Made by a program: the position numbers and the translations under genes
From: Endomicrobium sp.
GTDB taxonomy: Bacteria; Elusimicrobiota; Endomicrobiia; Endomicrobiales; Endomicrobiaceae
Reading direction: 5' to 3'
DNA: 30,240 bases
NCBI GenBank assembly: GCA_031273885.1
Contig: JAISRA010000104.1
Coordinates: forward strand, 1 to 30,240
Notes under the pieces: model-generated
What the model saw: only the letters and a program-made list of their open reading frames with translations
Told to the model about the DNA's origin: nothing
The model's database searches: none
In this document: piece after piece, positions 1 to 7,729 of the stretch
How positions within the stretch are numbered: the first letter of the stretch is position 1
Layout of the letters: every line of letters begins with the position of its first letter

Positions 1-2607
1 AAGTTCGTTATATATGTTTATCATAGCAATCTTAATGATATCTGCAGAACTGCCTTGAATTGGCATATTCAAAGCTATTCTTTTGCCGGCATTTCTAATT
101 TGAACATTTTTTGACTGCAATTCAGGTATATATCTTACTCTACCTGTGATAGTACACACATAGCCGTTTTTTGACGCCTGCTCTACAATCTGCTTCATCC
201 AAAGCTTTACTCCTATGTATCTGTCAAAATAGCCGTCGATATATTCTTTAGCCTGCCCAAACGAAATATTCAGTTGTTTTGAAAGGCTAAAAGGAGACAT
301 ACCGTAAATTATACCGAAATTTATAGATTTTGCTGCATTTCTTAAATTTTCGGGCAGAGGTTGATCATTGGGTATGCCGAAAATTTCTCTTGCTGTAGTA
401 CTATGTATGTCCAGTCCTTTTTTAAAGGCTTCAATAAGTTTTTTGTCTTCTGAAATATGAGCTAAAACTCTTAAATCAATCTGTGAATAGTCAGTAGATA
501 TAAAAATTTTATTTCTTTCAGGCACAAATGCTTTCCTGAATTCTTTTCCATAATCAGATCTTATGGGAATATTTTGTAAGTTCGGTTCTGTTGAGGATAA
601 TCTTCCGGTAGCTGTTACGGCTTGGTTAAAAATAGTGTGAACTTTATCGTCACAATAAGTGCAGTAGTTTGTTATGGGATCTATATAAGTGCTTTTTAAT
701 TTTTGTAGCTCTCTGTATTTTAAAACTTCCACAGGAAACTTATATGATGATAATTCAGTTAGTACTGCCTCATCTGTAGAATAGCCTGTTTTAGTTTTTT
801 TGACTACAGGAAGGTTGAGTTTCTTAAACATTATTGAAGAAAGTTGTTTGGGCGAGTTAATATTGAATTCATTGTCTGCAATTTTATATATATTCTTTTC
901 AATTTTTTTAAGTTCAGAAACAATTTTTTCGTTAAAGTTGTGCAGAAAAAACAAATCGACCTTTATTCCGGAAAGTTCCATTTCAGAAAGGACTTCAATC
1001 AAAGGTATTTCTATATCAAAAAAAAGTGAGGTAAAGTTCTTTTCTCTTATTTGTAAATCGAGGATTTTGTGTATTGCAAAAACCGCAGCTGTAATTGAAT
1101 TTGCATATTCTGCGCTGTCTTCTATTAGAGTATCGGCAAAAGCAACCTTTTTTATGCCTCTGCCAAGGTAAGTCTCATCTCCAGCCGTAAAATTTAAATA
1201 TTCTTTCGATATATTCGTTATATTATGTGATTTGGCAGGATTTATACAATACGAAGCTAGCATTACATCAAAAAATATATTATTAAGTTCAACTCCTAAC
1301 ATATTGTATATATTTTTTTCTTGCTTTAAGTCATGTCCAATTTTTTTTATTTTACATGAGGAAAATATAGGTTTAAAAATTTCTTTAAAGTCGTCAAAAG
1401 TCATTTGCCTTGCAGTTAAATCATTATGTCCTACGGGGAAATAAAAAGATTTCTTTAAAGTTTTGCCTGAAATTTTGTTCTCAATGCACAACGATATGCC
1501 TGCAATTTGAACAATTAGAGAATTAGCTAAATGGCCTATTGTTTTTATTGCAACAGTTTCAGCTTTTTTCATTATCTTTGCAATTTCAACGGCTCTTTCG
1601 CACGTTGTTACTATTTCTGATTCAAATTTAAATGCTTCTTCTGTTATTGGGAAATATTGTGATGTGGCTGTTGCTGCATGTATTTGTCGATACTCTATTT
1701 CAGAGTCTTTATTATACTGTGTTTCATTTGGAGTGACGGGTATTTGAATTTTATTATTTTTGTCTAAATGCTTTTCAAGTAAACTTTTGAAGTCATATTT
1801 TTTAAAAAAAGAGACTGCTTTGTTTTTATCTAAATCTTTATTTTCAAAATTTTCAAGTTTATAATCTAAAGAAACTTGATTATCTAGCTTTATTAACTTT
1901 GCGCTAAGTACTGCTTCATTTATGCCCTGCTGTAACAATTTTCCAACATTGCCTTTTACAAAATTTGCATTTTTTAAAATGTTTTCGAGGTGTCCAAATT
2001 CTTTTACAAGTTTTACAGCAGTTTTTTCGCCAATGCCTTTTATACCAGGTACATTATCGGCGATGTCGCCCATCAAAGCAAAAACAGATGCAAGCTGTTC
2101 TGGAGCAACTCCATATTTTTCTTCAACTTTCTTTCTGTTGTACATAATATCTTTAGAATCGTTCCAAATTAAAACGTTTTCATCTTCTGCCAATTGTAAA
2201 ATATCTTTATCGCCTGTTACAATAATCGTCTGCACAGAATTTCTTTTATTGTTTTCTGTTAATGTAGCAATTAAATCGTCAGCTTCATACCCCTTTATTT
2301 CTATTTCTGCAATGCTTAAAGCTTTTACTGCTTCTCTTGCAATAGGCATCTGATTTATAAGAGCATCATCAAGAGATTTTCTGTTGGCTTTATAATCTTT
2401 AAATATTTCATGTCTGAAGTTTTTTGAAGGATAATCAAAACAAACTGCAATATAGTCTGGTTTAAAACTATTTTTTATTTTAAACAATAGTTTTATAAAG
2501 CCGTAAACTGCGTTAACTTGTTGATTATTTGAAGTGAAAAGCAGCGGCAAAGCATGATATGCCCTATGAATATACGCATTACCGTCTATAATTAAAAATT
2601 TCTTCAT
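1..2607 (-). CDS. polA: DNA polymerase I (C-terminus beyond left edge)
   Basis: Repair and primer-removal DNA polymerase. The frame is open without a stop from an ATG at 2605-2607 to the window edge (869 codons); roughly the last 60-90 residues, including motif C (HDE), lie outside. The N-terminal 5'-nuclease domain starts MKKFLIIDGNAYIHRAYHAL. The polymerase domain shows motif A (DYSQIDLR, Asp codon at 490-492), motif B (RNAAKSINFGIIYG, about 301-345) and NMPIQGSSADIIK near the edge. The middle 3'-5' exonuclease domain keeps its fold (VGISL-like GISL, GHDLK, FFDVMLASY), but the DxE motif reads K-T-I (codons 1543-1545 and 1537-1539). The other two metal-binding acids are also not conserved (E in GHDLKQE; YANSI instead of YAAED). 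I infer a proofreading-deficient enzyme, as is known for Taq and several Bacillus PolA proteins. No upstream partner is intact. Confidence 0.96.
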   Translation of the reverse strand, partial: MKKFLIIDGNAYIHRAYHALPLLFTSNNQQVNAVYGFIKLLFKIKNSFKPDYIAVCFDYPSKNFRHEIFKDYKANRKSLDDALINQMPIAREAVKALSIAEIEIKGYEADDLIATLTENNKRNSVQTIIVTGDKDILQLAEDENVLIWNDSKDIMYNRKKVEEKYGVAPEQLASVFALMGDIADNVPGIKGIGEKTAVKLVKEFGHLENILKNANFVKGNVGKLLQQGINEAVLSAKLIKLDNQVSLDYKLENFENKDLDKNKAVSFFKKYDFKSLLEKHLDKNNKIQIPVTPNETQYNKDSEIEYRQIHAATATSQYFPITEEAFKFESEIVTTCERAVEIAKIMKKAETVAIKTIGHLANSLIVQIAGISLCIENKISGKTLKKSFYFPVGHNDLTARQMTFDDFKEIFKPIFSSCKIKKIGHDLKQEKNIYNMLGVELNNIFFDVMLASYCINPAKSHNITNISKEYLNFTAGDETYLGRGIKKVAFADTLIEDSAEYANSITAAVFAIHKILDLQIREKNFTSLFFDIEIPLIEVLSEMELSGIKVDLFFLHNFNEKIVSELKKIEKNIYKIADNEFNINSPKQLSSIMFKKLNLPVVKKTKTGYSTDEAVLTELSSYKFPVEVLKYRELQKLKSTYIDPITNYCTYCDDKVHTIFNQAVTATGRLSSTEPNLQNIPIRSDYGKEFRKAFVPERNKIFISTDYSQIDLRVLAHISEDKKLIEAFKKGLDIHSTTAREIFGIPNDQPLPENLRNAAKSINFGIIYGMSPFSLSKQLNISFGQAKEYIDGYFDRYIGVKLWMKQIVEQASKNGYVCTITGRVRYIPELQSKNVQIRNAGKRIALNMPIQGSSADIIKIAMINIYNEL

Positions 2608-2742
2608 GATTTAATATGATTTTTGAAGTACTTGTTTATTTTTATCTAAATCCATTTTCCCAATCTTTTCAAGTTTAGCAATATCAGTATGGATTATTAT
2701 TATATGTTAGTATATTCGCGAATTCCTATTTTTAAAGGAAGT

Positions 2743-3240
2743 CTAGCACAACGCCAAAAAATTCAATCCATCGTAATCTACTTTATTTTTTTGTATAAAA
2801 AGTGTTTACTATTTTCATTTTGGCTTTTTTGCGATTTCAGGATATAAATTATATTTATCATGTGCTAATATAAAAAGACATTATAGTTCTCTTTTAAATA
2901 TTTTTTTACAATTGTTTAAAGCTTTTGAGATGCTTTCAACATAATTTTTTTGTGCTTCTTCGCAAAAAGACCACTTATTTTAACATATTTTCTTTTAAAG
3001 CCCATAGTAAATCATAGGCATAAATGTATTTATTATTTGTGCTCCTATAAAATTACATAAGGCAGCCTTGAGAATATTCCAGAAATCTTTTACAAGATTT
3101 ATTTAATAAGCAATTTTATTCTTTTTATAAAGCTTCAAACGAATATATCAATATGTTCTAGATTTTATGATAAACAATACTGTTGTGATATGTCTATGTT
3201 TTTAACTTTTAAATTCTTTTATTTAAATAAATTTTGTTCA
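2743..3240 (-). pseudogene. Decayed ORF, possibly a DNA methyltransferase relic
   Basis: On the minus strand one frame (3087 down to 2743) reads as protein-like blocks separated by in-frame stops: DFWNILKAALCNF..MIYYGL, then NKWSFCEEAQKNYVESISKA, then LAHDKYNLYPEIAKK, then KVDYDGLNFLALC. A neighbouring frame just upstream (about 3200-3140) adds DISQQYCLS and NLEHIDIFV. A helix followed by an HDKYNLYPEIA-type strand resembles, from memory, the C-terminal half of SAM-dependent DNA methylases. DISQQY could be a worn (S/N)PPY motif. This is recognition by eye only. At least five stops and one frame change make it non-functional. No restriction gene was recognised nearby. Confidence 0.35.
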
Positions 3241-3550
3241 TCCCGCAAGCCATATAGTAGCATTGCCGAATCCTAGTAAGTAATTGTTATGCACGAACAA
3301 ATAGTGCGACTTAGCATCAAAGCTAGTATGATTTTTTTATTGTTAGAGTCATTACTTTACTTTTTTATTCTCACTACAATAAAGCAATATCACATTTATC
3401 AATCTTGTAGCTTATAAAATAAGAGAGTTGAAGGAGGATAAGACTATCAAATGCCTATTGTGTGCATACACAAGGTTTTAGCTTTAGCAACAAGAATTGT
3501 GTCAATGCTACAGAATGGATCTAAAACTACTTATACTTATTATACTTAAA
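3241..3550. other. Spacer without an intact gene
   Basis: Downstream of trxB and AT-rich. It holds a perfect hairpin at 3458-3473 (TTGTGT, loop GCAT, ACACAA) about 80 nt past the trxB stop on the minus strand. No U-run follows it, so a terminator role is uncertain. A short minus-strand stretch (about 3310-3243) reads KSHYLFVHNNYLLGFGNAT and may be another piece of the relic at 2743-3240. Confidence 0.4.
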
Positions 3551-4477
3551 TTAATGATTTGCAGTGGCTTGATTTTCTATGTATTGCTGGGCGCTCACGG
3601 CTGCTTGAGCGCCGTCTGAAGTCGCAGTTATAACCTGCCTCAATTGTTTTTTTCTTATATCACCGCAGGCAAAAATACCATGAATTGCAGTTCTCATATT
3701 TTCATCTGTTAAAACATAACCTGCTGCATCTAAAACAGTATTCGAGATAAATAAAGTGTTAGGTATCAGTCCTATAAATACAAAAATACCGTTCACTTTT
3801 AATTCTTTATCTTCGTTTGTTTTTATATTTGTTACAATTACTTTTTCAACAATGTCTTTTCCGCAAATTTTTTTTGGCACAGAATCATAGAGTACCGAAA
3901 TATTTAAATTTGAAGCCATTCTTTCCTGCAAAATTTTAGAAGCTTTTAATTCATTTCTTCTGTGGACAATAGTAATATTTTTTACGAATTTTGAAAGATG
4001 TATAGCTTCTTGAATTGCAGAATCGCCGCCACCGACGATCAAGACGTCTTTATCTCTGTAAAAAGGAGCGTCGCATATAGCGCAAAAAGATATACCTTTG
4101 CCTATAAAATTAGCCTCTCCGGGTATATTCATTTTTTTTGCGCTCATTCCTGCGGCAATAATGATGCTTTTAGTTTCATAATAAGTTGAATTTACAGTTA
4201 TTACCTTTTTCGTTAAATTGGTTTTAATGTCGGTAACTTCATCATAAACTATTTTTGCACCAAATTTCTTTGCTTGAGTCTTAAGCTTTACTGCAAGATC
4301 AAAACCTTTAATGCCGTTGTTAAAACCTGGATAATTTTCGATCAAATTAGTTACAATCATTTGTCCTCCGCATCCATTCTTTTCTATAAGCAATGTTTTT
4401 AGCCTTGCTCTAGAAGCATAGATAGCAGCAGATAATCCTGCAGGTCCTCCGCCGATAATAATAACATCATATATCAT
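3551..4477 (-). CDS. trxB: Thioredoxin reductase
   Basis: Cytoplasmic FAD- and NADPH-dependent flavoenzyme that reduces thioredoxin. The 308 residues match the usual length of about 310-320. The N-terminal FAD Rossmann motif is IIGGGPAGLSAAIYASRA. The redox-active pair is CAIC followed by D (family consensus CATCD). The NADPH-binding motif GGGDSAIQEA and HRR follow, and the C-terminal FAD contact is GIFACGDI. The start is the ATG at 4475-4477 with AAGGA just upstream. The gene follows trxA by 15 nt, so enzyme and substrate are probably co-transcribed. Nothing looks damaged. Confidence 0.95.
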   Translation of the reverse strand: MIYDVIIIGGGPAGLSAAIYASRARLKTLLIEKNGCGGQMIVTNLIENYPGFNNGIKGFDLAVKLKTQAKKFGAKIVYDEVTDIKTNLTKKVITVNSTYYETKSIIIAAGMSAKKMNIPGEANFIGKGISFCAICDAPFYRDKDVLIVGGGDSAIQEAIHLSKFVKNITIVHRRNELKASKILQERMASNLNISVLYDSVPKKICGKDIVEKVIVTNIKTNEDKELKVNGIFVFIGLIPNTLFISNTVLDAAGYVLTDENMRTAIHGIFACGDIRKKQLRQVITATSDGAQAAVSAQQYIENQATANH

Positions 4478-4492
4478 AATGAATCCTTATAA

Positions 4493-4810
4493 TTACAAAA
4501 CGCTATCTATAATCTTCTTTATGTCGTTTTTAGATCTAAAACCTACTATTTTTTTAATAGCTGTGCCACTTTTAAATAAAATCAAACATGGAATTGAAGT
4601 AATTTGAAATTTCTCCGAAATAGACATATTTTTATCTGTGTTAATTTTTCCTATTTTTATCATTCCTTTGTATTCAATTGTTAGCTCTTCAATAACTGGA
4701 GAAAGCATTTTGCAAGGACCACACCACTCTGCCCAAAAATCAATCAATACAGGAATGTCTGAAGATAAAACTTCTCTCTCAAAATTACTTTCATTAATTT
4801 CAACTGCCAT
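4493..4810 (-). CDS. trxA: Thioredoxin
   Basis: Small cytoplasmic disulfide reductase of 105 residues. The active site WCGPC sits in FWAEWCGPCKML, and the conserved cis-Pro is in ITSIPCLILF. I chose the ATG at 4808-4810 (MAVEINESNF) because AGGAG lies about 10 nt upstream. A longer reading to 4837 adds nine residues not expected in the family. It is first of a two-gene trxA-trxB unit. The leader carries two inverted repeats, described separately. Confidence 0.95.
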   Translation of the reverse strand: MAVEINESNFEREVLSSDIPVLIDFWAEWCGPCKMLSPVIEELTIEYKGMIKIGKINTDKNMSISEKFQITSIPCLILFKSGTAIKKIVGFRSKNDIKKIIDSVL

Positions 4811-4841
4811 AATAAAATCTCTCCTTTTATATGTCAATTAA

Positions 4842-4903
4842 GCAATCATATAATTGTTATAAGATTGCCGTGCTAAACACACATTTGTCATTTTGTGTTT
4901 GGC
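4842..4903 (-). promoter_or_regulatory. Two inverted repeats upstream of trxA
   Basis: A 27-bp near-palindrome (4842-4868) has GCAATC/GATTGC arms, one mismatch and five more inner pairs. It lies 32-58 bp before the trxA ATG and overlaps a minus-strand TATAAC that could be a -10 box. A second hairpin at 4872-4903 has 10-bp arms GCTAAACACA/TGTGTTTGGC with one G-T pair. Neither is followed by a U-run, so operator or leader structures are as likely as terminators. The function is inferred only from position. Confidence 0.35.
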
Positions 4904-4959
4904 AAAGTTCCCTCTGCGCGCTCCATGCTTCTCTTACTCATGCCTTACTTCTAACTGGT

Positions 4960-5901
4960 TTAAAAACGGTCGCCGGTAGCAAGCTGCCTGCCTTGTATAA
5001 AAGCCCACGCAGACATAATGGGTTTGTTTTCAGGTTGAATTTTTGTAATCAAAATTTTGCCGATATTGCACAATACAGTAAAACCTCTATTTTTCTCTAT
5101 AGAAAACACAATACCATGGTCCTTATTGAAATAATTCTTTTCAAAGACTTCTATATCTACAAATTTAATTCTTTTGCCTGCAAACTTGCCTTTAGAGACT
5201 ATTGAATAAATACCCGGCCAAAGATATAACCCTCTAAATTGATTGTAGATTTCATCTGCAGTTTTATTCCAGTCAACTAACCCTTCTGTTTTTTTTAAGA
5301 CCGGAGCAAAACTAGGCTCACCTATTTGAGATACTAATTTAGTTTTTCTATTTTGCAATAATAAATAAAGGGTTTTATTCATAACTTCTATGCCTAAGGG
5401 TACAAGTTTGTTAGACAAAGTTTTGGCATTATCTTTAGTATCTATATTAAGTTTTTTTTGAATTATTGTATAGCCTGTATCAAGTTTTTCTTCTATATAA
5501 AAAGATGTTACGCCTGTTTCTGTTTCGCCGTTACGCAAAGCATGCTGAACTGGGGCTGCGCCTCTGTATTTTGGGAGCAGCGAAAAATGTATGTTAAAAA
5601 TTCCATAATGTGGAAGATTAAAAACAGCTTTTGGTATAACTTTTCCGTAGGCTACGGCAATACCTATATCTGCTCCGAAATTTTTTATTGTTTCCGTAAC
5701 CACTGGAGTAAATATTTCAGGCTGTATAAATTTAATATTGTTTTCAGTAACATAAATTTTTACTGACGGAGGAGTGAGTCTATGTCCTCTTAAAGCAGGC
5801 TTATCCGGCATTGTTACTACAAAAAGTTCATAATTTCTTTTATACAGTTCTTCCAAATACGTTTTGGATATTGAATCTGTGCCAAAAAATAATATCTTCA
5901 C
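4960..5901 (-). CDS. fmt: Methionyl-tRNA formyltransferase
   Basis: Transfers a formyl group from 10-formyl-THF to initiator Met-tRNA, 313 residues. It starts MKILFFGTDSISK. The catalytic region reads FNIHFSLLPKYRGAAPVQHA (family NxHxSLLPxxRGAAP with catalytic Asn and His), followed by EEKLDTG, the conserved Asp loop. The C-terminal OB-like domain ends in IQGRQLATGDRF. The start codon is GTG: 5899-5901 overlaps the def TGA in a 4-nt GTGA junction. A second GTG sits one codon upstream (5902-5904). def-fmt is a widely conserved pair, since Fmt adds the group that Def removes. Confidence 0.95.
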   Translation of the reverse strand: MKILFFGTDSISKTYLEELYKRNYELFVVTMPDKPALRGHRLTPPSVKIYVTENNIKFIQPEIFTPVVTETIKNFGADIGIAVAYGKVIPKAVFNLPHYGIFNIHFSLLPKYRGAAPVQHALRNGETETGVTSFYIEEKLDTGYTIIQKKLNIDTKDNAKTLSNKLVPLGIEVMNKTLYLLLQNRKTKLVSQIGEPSFAPVLKKTEGLVDWNKTADEIYNQFRGLYLWPGIYSIVSKGKFAGKRIKFVDIEVFEKNYFNKDHGIVFSIEKNRGFTVLCNIGKILITKIQPENKPIMSAWAFIQGRQLATGDRF

Positions 5902-6404
5902 CACATATCCATTTTCTTTTTTCTCTTTATTTCTTTTTCAATAGTTTTTCTTTTCCACTCAGGCAAATAATCTATAAAGATTTTTGCATCTAAATGATCT
6001 ACCTCATGTTGTATAACTTTAGCAAGAATCCCTTCTGCTCGAATCTCTTTCTTCTTGCCTTCTATATTGGTATATTCTGCGATAACTTTATCCAAGCGTT
6101 TTACATTTTCGTAAAACCCCGGTAAAGACAAACAACCCTCTATAGCAAATACTCTGTCTCTGCCAGAAATAATTTTAGGATTTATCATGAAAATCGGGGA
6201 TTTTTGATCTTGAGAAACATCAATAACGCAAAGTCTCACTAAAACTCCGACTTGAGAAGCTGCAAGGCCGACTCCGCTGTATGCATACATTGTCTCAAGC
6301 ATGTCGCAAACAAATCTTTTTATATCTTCGTTAACTTCTGGAATAATATTAGTTTTTTTTCTTAAAATCGGCTCACCGTACTTTCTTATTTTTAATTTTG
6401 TCAT
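5898..6404 (-). CDS. def: Peptide deformylase
   Basis: Metalloenzyme that removes the formyl group from nascent proteins, 168 residues (typical length). All three signature motifs are present: GVGLAASQVG (motif 1), EGCLSLP with the metal-binding Cys (motif 2), and QHEVDHLD with the HExxH metal site (motif 3). The lysine-rich C-terminus (KRKTIEKEIKRKKKMDMW) is typical. The ATG at 6402-6404 has only a weak GGTG upstream. It overlaps fmt by 4 nt. No gene stands directly upstream. Confidence 0.96.
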   Translation of the reverse strand: MTKLKIRKYGEPILRKKTNIIPEVNEDIKRFVCDMLETMYAYSGVGLAASQVGVLVRLCVIDVSQDQKSPIFMINPKIISGRDRVFAIEGCLSLPGFYENVKRLDKVIAEYTNIEGKKKEIRAEGILAKVIQHEVDHLDAKIFIDYLPEWKRKTIEKEIKRKKKMDMW

Positions 6405-7380
6405 AACACCATTATTTTATCATTTTCTGTTGAAAAGTTTCAACGATCATTAAATCGATATTGAAAGTCTAACGACTTACCAGATTCCGTTTTTGGATTA
6501 TATTTTTGATATGTATGGTATTTTTCTCCCCAACAGGTGTGTCAACTAACAGCCAAAATAAAGAAGTAAAATCTTTGTAATTTATGTTTTCTCGTTGATT
6601 TTTTTAGTTGGTTCATCCCCACTGGTCCTCCACAAAAATGTGTTGCACCTAGAAACTGACCAACCTAAAAAATTGACAAAAAAATATGTACCTCACATGT
6701 TCTTTAACATTTTTTCAATATGTTCTTTCGTGTTATTCTGCTTAAATAATTGCTCGAGAATTTTATATTTTCTTTTATTTTACCATTTTATTTTTGTTCT
6801 GTAGCTAAATTGTCAACAGAATGTTAATTTATATCGAAGTAATTTTTTGCACTAATATAAAAATTATTTGTATACTTATACAGTCAAGATTTTGCTAAGT
6901 TTCATAAAGTTTTCTACAGCTATTTAGCATTAAAATTGGTTGCTCTTCACCATAGAAAAATCTCAATTCTTTCCATAACATTTCATGTTTTATCTTAAAA
7001 TCATTGTTTCTGTTTTAAATTGAATATTCATTAATAGTCGTAAGTTTTCTATTGAAATATAAGTGATATGGCAAATGTTGTTTTTTGTAGAATTTTTCAT
7101 CTTGACTTTGAGCTACGAATATTCAAATAGAAGTGATCATTGTGCGCTAATAAAAAAATATTGTTCTTCATATTTTTACAATTCAATTAAAACTATGACT
7201 TTTGGTTTACTTAATTCCATCAATTGTGCCAATACGATCTTTTTTCATTGTATTTCGCAATTGCTCGACATTATTCAAATGCGTCCTGGATTTTATGTCA
7301 TTTTATATTACTATTTTCCAATTTACATATGTGTATTTGTACTACCAAGAAGTAGTCGTTTTTCAAATTTTTACCGATTG
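6405..7380. other. About 1 kb without an intact gene
   Basis: AT-rich spacer between def and tRNA-Val. The only protein-like piece I found is on the minus strand at 6779-6693 (YKILEQLFKQNNTKEHIEKM, then a stop), preceded by an in-frame TAA. It may be the tail of a lost gene. A long T/A-flanked inverted repeat (about 6600-6675, arms around GTTGGT/ACCAACC) has its T-run on the wrong side for a terminator. No known mobile element was recognised. Confidence 0.4.
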
Positions 7381-7456
7381 TGGTGGGCAGTGCAGGACTT
7401 GAACCTGCGACCTCTTCCTTGTAGGGGAAATGCTCTTCCATCTGAGCTAACTGCCC
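7381..7456 (-). tRNA. tRNA-Val (TAC), with C33
   Basis: Full cloverleaf: acceptor GGGCAGT/ACTGCCC, D arm GCTC/GAGC with GG, anticodon stem TTTCC/GGAAG, T arm GCAGG-TTCAAGT-CCTGC. The loop CCTACAA puts TAC at 7421-7423. Base 33 is C (plus-strand G at 7424) where U is nearly universal. The 3' CCA is encoded (7381-7383), unlike the other four tRNAs here. A TTGACA (-35) on the minus strand at 7517-7512 may belong to its own promoter, but the -10 is poor. Otherwise it would be read from tRNA-Gln and ispE. Confidence 0.93.
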
Positions 7457-7569
7457 TATACTAGATGTTTGGCAATGTTACTTAGAGCAAGTTACTAAAT
7501 TTCTTTCAAGCTGTCAAATTGACAAATATATTCTTTAATGTTGTCGTTAATTATGTTTGAAGAAGATTG

Positions 7570-7592
7570 CACGATGCACGATCGTGTTTTTT
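7570..7592 (+). terminator. Hairpin plus T6, plus strand
   Basis: CACGAT, loop GCACG, ATCGTG, then TTTTTT (7587-7592). This is the classical form of an intrinsic terminator, but there is no plus-strand gene upstream for it to end. The arms arise from two direct copies of GCACGAT at 7569-7582. It may be a relic, or may block antisense transcription into the tRNA and ispE genes. Confidence 0.4.
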
Positions 7593-7617
7593 ATGGTTTT
7601 AGTTTAGTAGTGTATAT

Positions 7618-7643
7618 CTTGATTTGACAAGAGTGAAATCAAG
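7618..7643 (-). promoter_or_regulatory. Hairpin just after tRNA-Gln
   Basis: Perfect 8-bp inverted repeat CTTGATTT/AAATCAAG with a 10-nt loop, starting 8 nt beyond the tRNA-Gln 3' end. It has no U-run. It could mark the 3' boundary of the ispE-tRNA-Gln transcript or a processing site. The role is inferred from position only. Confidence 0.35.
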
Positions 7644-7651
7644 CTGAGAAC

Positions 7652-7722
7652 CTCCGGGACCAGGATTCGAACCTGGATAAAGGGATCCAAAATCCCTTGT
7701 GCTACCTTTACACAATCCCGGA
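7652..7722 (-). tRNA. tRNA-Gln (TTG)
   Basis: 71-nt cloverleaf: acceptor TCCGGGA/TCCCGGA with G73, D arm GTGT/GCAC, anticodon stem AGGGA/TCCCT with loop TTTTGGA (anticodon at 7688-7690), T arm CCAGG-TTCGAAT-CCTGG. The U33 position is normal and CCA is not encoded. It begins only 7 nt after the ispE stop codon, so it is probably cut out of the 3' end of the ispE transcript. Confidence 0.95.
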
Positions 7723-7729
7723 ATTCTGG

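Noticed and set aside
3451..3549. 32-codon plus-strand ORF after a GGAGG-like sequence
   Set aside because: Short, spacing of about 13 nt, convergent with trxB and containing a hairpin; nothing supports translation.
4831..5205. 124-codon plus-strand frame
   Set aside because: Mostly antisense to fmt, whose motifs are clear on the other strand.
6599..6676. Long T/A-flanked inverted repeat
   Set aside because: The T-run precedes the stem and the A-run follows it, so it is not a terminator; no transposase or target duplication marks it as an element end.
7063..7464. 133-codon plus-strand frame
   Set aside because: It ends inside the tRNA-Val complement and has no protein character or ribosome-binding site.
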